Below are positions 8,502-16,275 of a stretch of 39,094 nt of DNA, piece by piece. A model generated the notes under the pieces. The model saw only the letters and a list, made by a program, of their open reading frames with translations, ran no database searches and was not told the origin of the DNA. The translations under genes were made by a program, and so were the position numbers. Numbering within the stretch: the stretch's first letter is position 1; the number at the start of each line of letters is the position of its first letter. Source of the DNA: Psychrobacter sp. (GTDB lineage: Bacteria; Pseudomonadota; Gammaproteobacteria; Pseudomonadales; Moraxellaceae); the NCBI RefSeq assembly GCF_030454045.1, contig NZ_JAKDJE010000024.1, positions 1-39,094 on the forward strand, written 5' to 3'.

Positions 8502-9419
8502 TTAATCCGCTGCGGTATCAAAAAAGATCTGCTGGGCGAGGCGAAAGGTATTGCAGTGCGCCTCGACCACATCATCGATATCTTCAGAGTAGCCGCCGCC
8601 CATCACCACCGCGACAGGGATGCCGGCCTCTTTGGCTTGGCTGAGTACAAAGCGGTCACGCTCATAGCAGCCCTCGCGGGTCAGTGCCAACTTACCCAGC
8701 TTGTCCGTTGCCAACACATCGACCGCCGATTGATAAAAAATCATGTCGGGTGCAACCTCAGTAATCAAACGTGGTAGGGTGTCTTTTAATAACCCAAGAT
8801 ACGTCGCATCGTCTGTATCATTATCGAGCTCAATGTCTAGGTCAGAGACTTGTTTGCGAAACGGATAGTTCTTAGCGCCATGCATGCTAAAGACAAACAC
8901 TCGTGGCTCATCCGCCATGATGCTGGCGTTGCCATTACCTTGGTGTACATCCAAATCGACGATTAAGATTTTGCTGGCTTCCCCGCGATTTAAGAGCAAA
9001 TTACTGGCGATACAGACATCGTTAAACACACAAAAGCCTTCGCCATGATCGGCAAACGAATGATGCGTGCCCCCTGCGACATTCATCGCAATACCGTATT
9101 CTTTGGCATATAACGCGCATTGGTAGGTAGCGTAAGCGATATGCCGTCCGCGCTCCACCAGACGCGGTGTCATCTCAAAGCCAATTGGCCGCGCCTCTTT
9201 ACGCGGCAGGGTTTGGGTTTTGAGCTTATGCCAGTACTCTGCTGTATGAGTGGTCAAAATCTCCTCTTCGCTTAAGCAGGCAGGGGCAAAGAAGTTATCT
9301 TGACTGATCGTGCCCTCGCTCAATAAACGCTCAGGTATCATGGTGTATTTTTGCATGGGAAAGCGATGCTTGTCGGGCACGCTATAGCGAAAAATCTCAG
9401 AATAGGCAATTTTTAGCAT
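8502..9419 (-). CDS. Histone deacetylase family metal-dependent amidohydrolase
   Basis: This arginase/deacetylase-fold hydrolase resembles bacterial AcuC, acetylpolyamine and class II-type HDAC-like proteins that remove acyl groups from lysines or amines. The active site is complete: the paired His of GGTHHSFADHGEGFCVFND (H119, H120), zinc ligands in DLDVHQGNGN (D157, H159) and in SAVDVL (D234), and the transition-state Tyr of MGGGY (Y277). Length of 305 residues is normal. The ATG at 9419 has no strong ribosome site. It probably shares a transcript with the DUF2905 gene downstream. The substrate is unknown; neighbours do not include an acetyl-CoA synthetase or polyamine gene that would point to one. 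Confidence 0.92.
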   Translation of the reverse strand: MLKIAYSEIFRYSVPDKHRFPMQKYTMIPERLLSEGTISQDNFFAPACLSEEEILTTHTAEYWHKLKTQTLPRKEARPIGFEMTPRLVERGRHIAYATYQCALYAKEYGIAMNVAGGTHHSFADHGEGFCVFNDVCIASNLLLNRGEASKILIVDLDVHQGNGNASIMADEPRVFVFSMHGAKNYPFRKQVSDLDIELDNDTDDATYLGLLKDTLPRLITEVAPDMIFYQSAVDVLATDKLGKLALTREGCYERDRFVLSQAKEAGIPVAVVMGGGYSEDIDDVVEAHCNTFRLAQQIFFDTAAD

Positions 9420-9506
9420 AAGAATTCTAGCTTAGTATTGATGGTTTTTTGATGAGTAAAAATAGACATAAGCGCTTGCTGTTCGGAGCGTCATCAAATC
9501 ATTTGG

Positions 9507-10277
9507 CTATTGAACAAACTGCGTTGGCAAAAAAAACGCCCGCGCATCTGACTGTTGGCGTAGCTCTGTCAGTAATGTCGATATATCGTCAGCAGGATCT
9601 TGATTATTAATCAAATCACCAAACAGCTCGCTGGCAACAGTCGTCATTGCCACCACGCTTTGCAATAAATGTTCAATCGTATGATGATCAATCCCAACCG
9701 CTTCGACATCGATCGCGTTTTTGTAGCGTATCTCGCCATCATTAACATCCATCTCTAGGTTGCCAATCAGCATGTCATAGTTGATTTGAGTGATGAATAG
9801 CATAGCAGCATTCTGATGACTCTCTGGTATCAAAAACGGCAAAATGCCATAGATTGCCAATAGCTTATTTTTCTCTTGAACACGAAACAAATAACCACAG
9901 TTCATTTGCTTATGGCGCATCCGCAAAGATAAGTGATGCGACTGCTGGCTGTCATTGGTTTTGGGGCGACAATGCGTGTAGTGCCAATGCTTATCATTGA
10001 AGTACTGTTTTAAGCAATCAACGATGGGCGTCTTGTTATGATGTGGTGGGGCTGTGTTTTTTTCATCGGTTTTGAGCGTGGCATCAGGCGTTGGTAATTG
10101 ATCATTGCCCGAATGAGAGCCGTCTACAGGGCTGATGCTGTCCGCTGCTTGAGTACTGGTATTAGCAGAAGCTATCCTGTTTTTCTTGCTCGCAGCATCA
10201 GTTACTGGCTGCGGGGCAGAAGCAGTCAGTAACTGTTTGATTTTTTGCCACAGGCTGAGTTTATCGTGTTGACTCAT
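9507..10277 (-). CDS. YbjN-domain-like protein with disordered N-terminus
   Basis: Residues 1-85 are low in complexity (Ser, Thr, Asp, Ala, Pro). Residues 86-240 look like the YbjN / type III chaperone-like fold: a helix, then strands ending in LFITQINYDMLIGNLEMDVNDGEIRYKNAIDVEA, which matches the family's G-x-F/L-E-x-D-x-x-x-G-E-I/V-R-Y pattern. YbjN proteins in other bacteria affect motility and stress responses by unclear means. It follows the unrecognised gene at 10308 by 30 bp, so the two are probably one operon. The ribosome site is weak. The family call is from pattern memory and should be confirmed by a profile search. Confidence 0.7.
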   Translation of the reverse strand: MSQHDKLSLWQKIKQLLTASAPQPVTDAASKKNRIASANTSTQAADSISPVDGSHSGNDQLPTPDATLKTDEKNTAPPHHNKTPIVDCLKQYFNDKHWHYTHCRPKTNDSQQSHHLSLRMRHKQMNCGYLFRVQEKNKLLAIYGILPFLIPESHQNAAMLFITQINYDMLIGNLEMDVNDGEIRYKNAIDVEAVGIDHHTIEHLLQSVVAMTTVASELFGDLINNQDPADDISTLLTELRQQSDARAFFLPTQFVQ

Positions 10278-10307
10278 AATCGTATGCTGACAAGTAAGGG
10301 GTGTAAA

Positions 10308-11417
10308 TTAATCGTGATTGAGCGCCAAGCCTTCTTTGATAGCAGGCTGGGTATAAAATGCTTGTAGCATCTCACGAAGATAAGCGCTCAGCCAAGGCGT
10401 TTTGATCGCATCAGACACGATCGGTAATAGGGCGGTAGTACATTGTTTCATGGCGGCTTCATCAATGTGCAGACTGGACACGATGGTTGCCATTGTGTCA
10501 GAGTGATGGTTGGTATACCACGTCTCAATACTGGCTGATACCAAGCTGTGCAAGTAGGGTGACAGTCGCAGACGATTGTAGCTTTGCTGAATGCTGGCTT
10601 CAATATGATCGATGCTGCTATTATCAGGTTCATCGTTCAAGTAGGTTTGTAGCTCGCTAATCGGTTGGTCTTTGATACGATCCCAGCCCATGATGAGCAA
10701 ACGCGCCACTTCTTGATTTGATAAATGCGCTTGTGCATTGGCCTCAGCTCTGCGCGTCAAATCTTTAATATTACGATGTAAATATGTTTGCAGTTTTTCA
10801 TCGAGGTTTCTGTTGGTTGCTTTCTCAAACGAGCTGCGGCCAAGCTTCATCAATTTACCAACGCCGCCCGCTTTATCAAGCGTGGTCTCCATAAAATCAT
10901 TGATCGCATGGTAGAGCGTTTGGGTCAATAAATCAGCAAAAGTTTCATTGCCGACCAACGTATGAATGAGGACATTGCGCTGCTGCTCGTGGCTACCGAT
11001 ATAGTTGGCAAGGGTCTCAACTTGGTTGTCATCGACCAGCTCAGACAAAGGCACATTGTCATTAATAGGGTGATAAATAAGGGTGTGCAAAATGTCACGA
11101 ATATCTTTGCGCATTACATCAGTCATCGGCTGGTTTAACAGCCAATCTTTCATCAAGTATTGCAAATGGTCACAGGTAATATATTTGCTTAAGGGCTGCG
11201 CGCCAAACCATTGCCATGCTTCGAGGGCAAGCGGTTCAGCCTGCTGCAACAACCATTGCTGCATAAAATCAACTTGGGCATCGATCAGGCTATCTATGGT
11301 CAAGCGGCTGGTTGATGTCTCTTTTGATAGGCTCATATCAGTAGGGCCGCTTTTGGTATCGGCGTCAGTTGTGTCATTTTGATTGTCTGGTAAAGTCTGC
11401 ATAGATTTTGAAGTCAT
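10308..11417 (-). CDS. Hypothetical helical protein, unrecognised
   Basis: I do not recognise this 369-residue protein. Residues 1-40 are polar and probably disordered. The rest is rich in Leu, Gln, His and Asp and is predicted by eye to be mostly alpha-helical and soluble, with no signal peptide or membrane segment. A basic, glycine-containing turn (KAGGVGKLMKLGRSSFEKAT, about 184-203) sits in the middle but is not a nucleotide-binding loop. It is the first gene of a likely two-gene operon with the YbjN-like gene. It is divergent from ccmA, 148 bp away. No strong Shine-Dalgarno precedes the ATG at 11417; the ATG of MQTLP (residue 6) is an alternative. Confidence 0.75.
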   Translation of the reverse strand: MTSKSMQTLPDNQNDTTDADTKSGPTDMSLSKETSTSRLTIDSLIDAQVDFMQQWLLQQAEPLALEAWQWFGAQPLSKYITCDHLQYLMKDWLLNQPMTDVMRKDIRDILHTLIYHPINDNVPLSELVDDNQVETLANYIGSHEQQRNVLIHTLVGNETFADLLTQTLYHAINDFMETTLDKAGGVGKLMKLGRSSFEKATNRNLDEKLQTYLHRNIKDLTRRAEANAQAHLSNQEVARLLIMGWDRIKDQPISELQTYLNDEPDNSSIDHIEASIQQSYNRLRLSPYLHSLVSASIETWYTNHHSDTMATIVSSLHIDEAAMKQCTTALLPIVSDAIKTPWLSAYLREMLQAFYTQPAIKEGLALNHD

Positions 11418-11461
11418 ATTTTGTGGTTATCGTTTTTTTGAGGTCAGAGTAATCGACAATT

Positions 11462-11470
11462 TGTTATACT
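11462..11470 (+). promoter_or_regulatory. Candidate extended -10 promoter of ccmA
   Basis: TGTTATACT fits an extended -10 (TG-n-TATACT), about 95 bp before the ccmA start. No good -35 is seen at the matching distance, so this is tentative. Confidence 0.35.
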
Positions 11471-11565
11471 GTGTGTTTGTGGTGATCATAAGGTATTATG
11501 CCACGAACCTTGCCTTTGTTTGTGATGAATGTTGACTGCTACTTGATAAATAACCAGAGGTTTTG

Positions 11566-12195
11566 ATGTCGGTTTTGGATACGCCTGTACTTACGCTTGA
11601 TGAGCTGACGGTTCAACGCGGTGAAATACCGCTGTGTGAAGGGGTTACATTACATCTATCAGCGGGTAGCATTTGTCATCTGATTGGAGCAAATGGTACT
11701 GGAAAAACCACGTTGCTTATGCAGCTGGCAGGGTTGTTACCTGTGCTGACAGGGGAGGTGTCTTATCAAGGGCAGTCGTCCTTGCCTATCCAGCCTTTGT
11801 ATGTCTCGCACCAGCTGGGTATTCATCCAAATCTAACCGTGGCACAAAACCTGACATTTTTATTGAATTTATATGGTATCACGCCAAGCACGACTGATAT
11901 TGATGATGCGCTGACTTGGGTTGGCCTACAAGGGTTTGAGACCATCAGCTCGAGTCATTTGTCCGCTGGACAGACACGCCGTATTACCCTTGCTAGGTTG
12001 TACTTACTGACGCCAGATGTGACACCGCTTTGGCTACTCGATGAGCCCTTTACCGCACTCGATGTCGATATGGTGGCACGTATGGAAGCGCTACTGTGCG
12101 ATTTTGCTCATGCTGGTGGCTCGATACTGATGACCAGCCATCAAGCCGTTGGTGTTGCCAATCAAATGCTCGACTTGTCTGACTATATGGTATAA
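11566..12195 (+). CDS. ccmA: Cytochrome c maturation ABC ATPase CcmA
   Basis: CcmA is the ATPase of the CcmABCD complex in the inner membrane. ATP hydrolysis releases haem-loaded CcmE from CcmC. The Walker A loop is GANGTGKTTLL, the signature region is the Ccm-type LSAGQTRRITLARL, Walker B is LWLLDEPFTALD, and the switch His is in MTSHQ. Length of 210 residues is normal for CcmA, which is shorter than most ABC ATPases. A TTG at 11563 precedes the ATG; AGAGG lies 5 nt before the ATG at 11566, so that is chosen. ccmB follows after 94 bp. Confidence 0.96.
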   Translation: MSVLDTPVLTLDELTVQRGEIPLCEGVTLHLSAGSICHLIGANGTGKTTLLMQLAGLLPVLTGEVSYQGQSSLPIQPLYVSHQLGIHPNLTVAQNLTFLLNLYGITPSTTDIDDALTWVGLQGFETISSSHLSAGQTRRITLARLYLLTPDVTPLWLLDEPFTALDVDMVARMEALLCDFAHAGGSILMTSHQAVGVANQMLDLSDYMV

Positions 12196-12289
12196 GTGCG
12201 AGTGCCAGTAGTATCGCCAGTATAGGTAGCAGCATGGACAATGACAGAGCATTCCATACCCACCCAGACGAATAAGTGCCGTATCAGCC

Positions 12290-12997
12290 ATGAGTGAAAA
12301 GACAAGTACTATTGCAGCCGCGCCGCGTAGCATCGGATTTATGCCGTTGTGGCGCCGTGAGTGGCAGGTCAAGCAGCAAGGGGCAGTGCAGTGGCTGTAT
12401 CCATTGGTGCTGTTTTTGGTCATTATTACTTTGTTTCCGCTCGCCGTTGGCAGTGAGCCTGAGCTCTTACAGCGTTTGGGGGTATCTGCAGTGTGGATTG
12501 CCGCGCTGCTTTCCTTGGTGATGGGGGTTGACGGTCTATTTAAGCCTGCGCTCGACAACGGTACGTTAGCACAATTGGTGGTTGCCAAAGCGTCATTGCC
12601 GCTATGGGTGCTTATTAGGTTGGTCATTCATTGGATTTTTAGTAGTGGTATCGTGGCGATACTCAGTTTGCTGGCAGTCCCTTTATTTCAGCTGAGTTGG
12701 TTTGAGGCGGGAATACTGATGGCCTCTATTGTAACCGGCAGTCCGATGCTTTTGATGCTATCCGCAGTCGCCAGTAGTTTAACGCTGTCATTGAAGAATG
12801 GCGCGGTGCTAGTGCCTTTAATTGCTTTGCCGATGCAATTGCCAGTATTAATTTTTGCTACAGGCGCGGTAGACTTATTTGCGACTGGTTTAAATGGTTT
12901 ACCCATCTTGGCGCTATTGCTGGCAGGAAGTATTATATCCGTCCTAGTGATGCCATGGGTCATTGCGCTGACCCTAAAAATGTCATGGCTCAATTAA
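12290..12997 (+). CDS. ccmB: Haem exporter subunit CcmB
   Basis: CcmB is the six-helix integral membrane partner of CcmA. The N-terminal RREWQVKQQGAVQWLYPLVLF and the LFKPALDNGTLAQLVVAKASLPLW stretch are typical of the family, and about six hydrophobic helices follow one another to the end. Length of 235 residues is slightly longer than the usual 220, because the first 15 residues before the conserved start are extra. No strong ribosome site precedes the ATG at 12290. A spacer of 94 bp from ccmA is long for this operon, and 223 bp separate it from ccmC. Confidence 0.94.
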   Translation: MSEKTSTIAAAPRSIGFMPLWRREWQVKQQGAVQWLYPLVLFLVIITLFPLAVGSEPELLQRLGVSAVWIAALLSLVMGVDGLFKPALDNGTLAQLVVAKASLPLWVLIRLVIHWIFSSGIVAILSLLAVPLFQLSWFEAGILMASIVTGSPMLLMLSAVASSLTLSLKNGAVLVPLIALPMQLPVLIFATGAVDLFATGLNGLPILALLLAGSIISVLVMPWVIALTLKMSWLN

Positions 12998-13009
12998 GTA
13001 CATTTGCGA

Positions 13010-13029
13010 AAGACTAAAAACTCAGTCTT
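13010..13029 (+). other. Small hairpin after ccmB
   Basis: AAGACT and AGTCTT (6-bp arms, loop of 8) lie just past the ccmB stop. No T-run follows, so it is not a standard terminator; it could stabilise the end of a ccmAB transcript. Confidence 0.3.
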
Positions 13030-13085
13030 CTAAATCCAGTTATCTGAGCGCCATGTATTATCATTGTGTTGAAAACGGGCAATTT

Positions 13086-13094
13086 TGCTATAAT
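13086..13094 (+). promoter_or_regulatory. Probable internal promoter for ccmCDE
   Basis: TGCTATAAT is a consensus extended -10 (TG-n-TATAAT), with TGTTGA 16 bp before the hexamer as a possible weak -35. It lies in the 223-bp space between ccmB and ccmC, about 125 bp before the preferred ccmC start, so ccmC-E may be transcribed apart from ccmAB. Confidence 0.55.
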
Positions 13095-13220
13095 AGTCAA
13101 TTGAATACGTAAATACGCTTTGTAGATTCTATCCAGTGTTTAACGTCAGCAGGTGAGTTGATCGTGTGCTTTATACGCCACATGCTCAAGACCAGTAAGC
13201 TGTGTAATAGGTTTATTCCC

Positions 13221-14009
13221 ATGCCCAACCTGAATAACGTCTCATCTCCTAGCCTGTGGCAGCGCATTTGGCAGGGCTTTTTGACCACTGTAGGTACCAA
13301 GCAGTTTTTTCGAATCTTTAGCCCTTGGGTCAAGTGGCTCGCGATATTGGCCAGTATATGTTTGCTCATTGGAAGTATTTGGGGGCTTGCTTTTGCACCG
13401 CCTGATTATCTTCAGGGCAACAGCTACCGTATTATCTTTATCCATGTGCCCGCAGCCAGTCTTGCCATTTCTATCTATTTCTCCCTTGCCATATTGGGGG
13501 TGATTTACTTGGTGTGGAAGATTAAGACAGCCAGTTTGGTTGCGCAGGCATTGGCTCCGATGGGGTTTTTGCTCTGCGTGATCAGTTTACTCACAGGCTC
13601 CATTTGGGCAAAGCCAACATGGGGTACTTATTGGGTATGGGATGCACGCCTGACTTCAATGCTAATCTTAGCGTTCTTATATGCAGGGGTTATGGCGCTG
13701 TTTGCCGCGTTTGAGCACACAGCCAATCGTGGTAAGGCGGCTGCTATCTTATCGGTTGTGGGTGCGGTGAATTTACCGATTATCAAGTATTCAGTAGAGT
13801 GGTGGAACACCTTGCATCAAGGGGCAACCTTTAGCCTGACCGAAGCGCCAAAGATGTCAGCGGACATGTGGATGCCGCTGTTGCTCATGATTATTGGCAG
13901 CTACTTGCTGGTTGCGACAATGGCGATTTATCGTACGAACACGCTCATTTTGCATCGTGATCAAGGCAAGGCATGGGTCAAAGAATACATTCGTGCTCAA
14001 CACAAATAA
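13221..14009 (+). CDS. ccmC: Haem handling protein CcmC
   Basis: CcmC loads haem onto CcmE in the periplasm. The tryptophan-rich haem-handling motif is present as WGTYWVWDARLTS (about residues 133-145), with Tyr where many family members have Trp. The external haem-ligand histidines sit in FIHVPAAS and in the WWNTLHQGATF loop. Six hydrophobic helices are seen. Earlier in-frame starts exist (TTG 13158, ATG 13182). ATG 13221 gives 262 residues, close to the usual 245, and an AGG lies 9 nt upstream. ccmD follows after 16 bp. Confidence 0.94.
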   Translation: MPNLNNVSSPSLWQRIWQGFLTTVGTKQFFRIFSPWVKWLAILASICLLIGSIWGLAFAPPDYLQGNSYRIIFIHVPAASLAISIYFSLAILGVIYLVWKIKTASLVAQALAPMGFLLCVISLLTGSIWAKPTWGTYWVWDARLTSMLILAFLYAGVMALFAAFEHTANRGKAAAILSVVGAVNLPIIKYSVEWWNTLHQGATFSLTEAPKMSADMWMPLLLMIIGSYLLVATMAIYRTNTLILHRDQGKAWVKEYIRAQHK

Positions 14010-14025
14010 CGGATAGGAACCTACT

Positions 14026-14247
14026 ATGCAGCCCTATTTTTATAGCGTACCTGAGTTTATCGCCATGGGTAAGCACGGCGTTTTTGTGTGGTCATGCTGG
14101 GCGATCACCATCGGCATGATGTTGGCTTTTATCCTTTATAGTCGCAGACAGCGTCAAGCACTGATCAAGCAGCTGACGATTCAGCAAGCGCGTCAAGCAC
14201 AGCGGACGCCTAAAGCTGCTCGGCCTATCACCAAGCAATCTGATTAA
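14026..14247 (+). CDS. ccmD: CcmD, small haem exporter accessory protein
   Basis: CcmD is a small single-span protein needed to release holo-CcmE from CcmABC. The sequence has the usual pattern: an N-terminal Tyr-rich part with FIAMGKHGVFVWSCW, one membrane helix to about residue 40, then a basic tail (RRQRQALIKQ). AGGAA lies 6 nt before the ATG. The 73-residue length is normal. Confidence 0.92.
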   Translation: MQPYFYSVPEFIAMGKHGVFVWSCWAITIGMMLAFILYSRRQRQALIKQLTIQQARQAQRTPKAARPITKQSD

Positions 14248-14478
14248 GGAATTATTTTAATATCAGGGTGTTAGCGTAAGAAACTATATCCTTTTGCTGA
14301 CAAAAATATGACCTTGTCAGTCGGGGCAGGGCTTATTGATTTGTCCAAAAAATGCTACCATATAGCTATTATATCGGGAGGGCTGGTTGACTTATAGATC
14401 TCGCCATTTTCCCTTAAATATTGTCTATTTGATAATTTTATCGTTTATAAAGTAGCGACTCATCAATGAGGTAGTGGT

Positions 14479-14979
14479 ATGAATGCAGTTCGTCGGAAAA
14501 AACTGACGTGGGTTATGTTTACGCTGGCAGGTGCAATAGTCGCCGTGATGTTAGTTATTTATGCTATTGGTCAGCAGACCGATTATTACTTTGATGCGAC
14601 GGCCATCGCGAAAGGTGAAGCCCCTCAAGACAAGCGTATTCGTGCTGGGGGTATGGTGGTGGCTGGTAGTGTCCAGCGTGCTGCAGACAATCCACTAAAC
14701 GTTGAGTTTGCGATTACTGACTTTCAGTCGACCGTGCCGGTCACTTATCAAGGTATTTTGCCAGACTTATTTGCCGAAAACTCAGGCGTGGTGGCTACAG
14801 GCAAGATGCAAGGCGATACCTTTGTCGCTGGTGAAGTATTGGCAAAGCATGACGAAAACTATATGCCACCAGAAGTCGCTAAATCAATGAAAGAAAACAA
14901 TCGTAGCGGGGCAGTGCCTTCTTCTGAGCAATACAATCCTGCCCAAAGAATCCATGAAACGGAAACGTTACAACAGTAA
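14479..14979 (+). CDS. ccmE: Periplasmic haem chaperone CcmE
   Basis: CcmE binds haem covalently on a histidine and passes it to the CcmFH ligase. An N-terminal anchor helix (residues 10-30) is followed by the OB-fold beta-barrel (GGMVVAGSV through ATGKMQGDTFVAGEVLAKH). The haem-attaching His is H124 in LAKHDENYMPPEV, and the conserved Tyr is Y128. Length 166 is typical. GAGG lies 7 nt before the ATG. A 231-bp gap separates it from ccmD, unusually long. The unit ends at a strong terminator, and no ccmF, ccmG or ccmH follows. Confidence 0.96.
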   Translation: MNAVRRKKLTWVMFTLAGAIVAVMLVIYAIGQQTDYYFDATAIAKGEAPQDKRIRAGGMVVAGSVQRAADNPLNVEFAITDFQSTVPVTYQGILPDLFAENSGVVATGKMQGDTFVAGEVLAKHDENYMPPEVAKSMKENNRSGAVPSSEQYNPAQRIHETETLQQ

Positions 14980-15003
14980 TTATCATAAGTATCAACCATA
15001 TAT

Positions 15004-15037
15004 AAAAAAGGCCACCGATTATCGGTGGCCTTTTTTT
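15004..15037. terminator. Bidirectional terminator between ccmE and the aldo/keto reductase
   Basis: A perfect 9-bp stem, GGCCACCGA and TCGGTGGCC with a 3-base loop, has six A before it and seven T after it. It can end ccmE on the plus strand and the reductase gene on the minus strand. Confidence 0.93.
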
Positions 15038-15061
15038 GAGCTGAGACTATTCAATCAATGA

Positions 15062-15910
15062 TTAGTCATCCCATTCAGGGCTATAATCAGGATGCTCAAT
15101 CTTGCGACCATCCGAGCTTGCTAAGCTGCCAATTCTCTCTAACTCTTCTGCACTTAGCTCGACGCCTACTGCATCTAAATTGCCTTGCAAGTGATCAGGG
15201 TTAGACGTTTTTGGGATGGCAACGCGGTGTTTGTCTGATAATATCCATGCCAATGAGATTTGTGCTGGCGTGACGTTGTGCTTATCTGCAATCTCTTTGA
15301 TGATATCGTTATCAAATACATCGCCACGTGCCAGTGGTGAGTAGGCTTCAAGCAAAATATGATGATTGTTCAAAAATGCCTGCAAGGTATCTTGCTTGAT
15401 AAACGGATGGAATTCTACTTGGTTCACAACGATTGGTACATCCGCATATTTTTTGGCTTCGATGATGTGATCAATATTAAAATTAGACACACCGATATGG
15501 CGGGTCAATCCTTGCTTTTGCAGCTCACACAAGGCAGGAATGGTTTCTGATAATGGTACACGATCATCTGGCCAATGCAGTAATAACAAATCAACGTACT
15601 CTACATCCAAATCTTCTAGAGACTTTTTAGCTGCAGCTTTGAGCTTTTCTGGCTCAAATTTCATGTCATCTGGAAAAATTTTGGTCGTCAAAAAGAATTT
15701 ATCGCGTGCCACGCCGGATTGCTTGATACCTTCGCCCACTTCTTTTTCGTTGCCATAAGCTTGGGCAGTATCGATATGCTCGTAGCCCATTTCTAGGGCT
15801 TTTTTAACCACTTCTACGCAGTCTTGACCAGTTGATTGCCAAGTACCCAGTCCTAAAACGGGAATATTTGCTGGTCCTGCGGTACGAATATTATAATTTT
15901 TAGCGCTCAT
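15062..15910 (-). CDS. Aldo/keto reductase (2,5-diketo-D-gluconate reductase-like)
   Basis: This is a cytosolic NADPH-dependent reductase of aldehydes and ketones. The catalytic tetrad is complete: D47 and Y52 in HIDTAQAYGNE, K77 in LTTKIF, H112 in LLLLHWPDD. The substrate and cofactor segments HIGVSNFN, VVNQVEFHPF and VAIPKTSNPDHLQGN are typical of the DkgA/DkgB group. Length 282 is as expected. AAGGA lies 7 nt before the ATG. The likely role is detoxifying methylglyoxal or other carbonyls, but the true substrate is unknown. A 15-bp inverted repeat overlaps the presumed promoter (15954-15968). Confidence 0.94.
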   Translation of the reverse strand: MSAKNYNIRTAGPANIPVLGLGTWQSTGQDCVEVVKKALEMGYEHIDTAQAYGNEKEVGEGIKQSGVARDKFFLTTKIFPDDMKFEPEKLKAAAKKSLEDLDVEYVDLLLLHWPDDRVPLSETIPALCELQKQGLTRHIGVSNFNIDHIIEAKKYADVPIVVNQVEFHPFIKQDTLQAFLNNHHILLEAYSPLARGDVFDNDIIKEIADKHNVTPAQISLAWILSDKHRVAIPKTSNPDHLQGNLDAVGVELSAEELERIGSLASSDGRKIEHPDYSPEWDD

Positions 15911-16192
15911 GCTGTTGTCCTTATTTTATTTATAATGTCTTATATGTCTTGAATGAAACATCGTTTCAAGCAGAGGTTTTAATATAATGAATAGTAGTAA
16001 AACTTAGCCAATATAGGCAGTTATTTAGTTAATCTAATAACTAAGTCTGTTTACTATAAGAAAAAATAGAGTAAAGTGGAAGAGCGTGTGACGCATCCCT
16101 ACAAAGGACAAACAGGCTGTAACGTGAACTCGATAACCTGTTAGGATGATAGGAAGCTTAAAAAGAGGTAAGGTCAGCAAAACGAAGACGAT
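15911..16192. other. Intergenic region upstream of the reductase gene
   Basis: No gene is seen. It contains the reductase promoter and candidate operator near 15954-15968. The part 16000-16190 shows nothing I can name beyond an imperfect AACAGG...CCTGTT repeat. Confidence 0.5.
15954..15968. promoter_or_regulatory. Candidate operator for the aldo/keto reductase
   Basis: TGAAAC-ATC-GTTTCA is a perfect 6-bp inverted repeat 44 bp upstream of the reductase start. On the minus strand it overlaps TTGAAA, a possible -35, with CATATA 17 bp on as a poor -10. The size suits a TetR- or MarR-type repressor, though none is encoded nearby. Confidence 0.4.
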
Positions 16193-16224
16193 AAAAAACG
16201 CCCACCACGGTTAAGTGATGAGCG
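16193..16224 (-). terminator. Rho-independent terminator of metNIQ
   Basis: On the minus strand, CGCTCATCAC pairs with GTGGTGGGCG (10 bp with two G-U pairs, loop of 6) and is followed by six T. It lies about 50 bp past the metQ stop. Confidence 0.85.
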
Positions 16225-16275
16225 CCTATAATCATTGAGGTACCTGTATAGCTGGGCACTGATGATTTTAGTGTC

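Noticed and set aside
8276..8777. Plus-strand open frames opposite the DUF2905 and deacetylase genes
   Set aside because: They are antisense to two well-supported genes and have no domain or ribosome site.
12234..12275. A 13-codon frame between ccmA and ccmB
   Set aside because: No ribosome site and no overlap with the ccmB start, so there is no reason to think it is translated.
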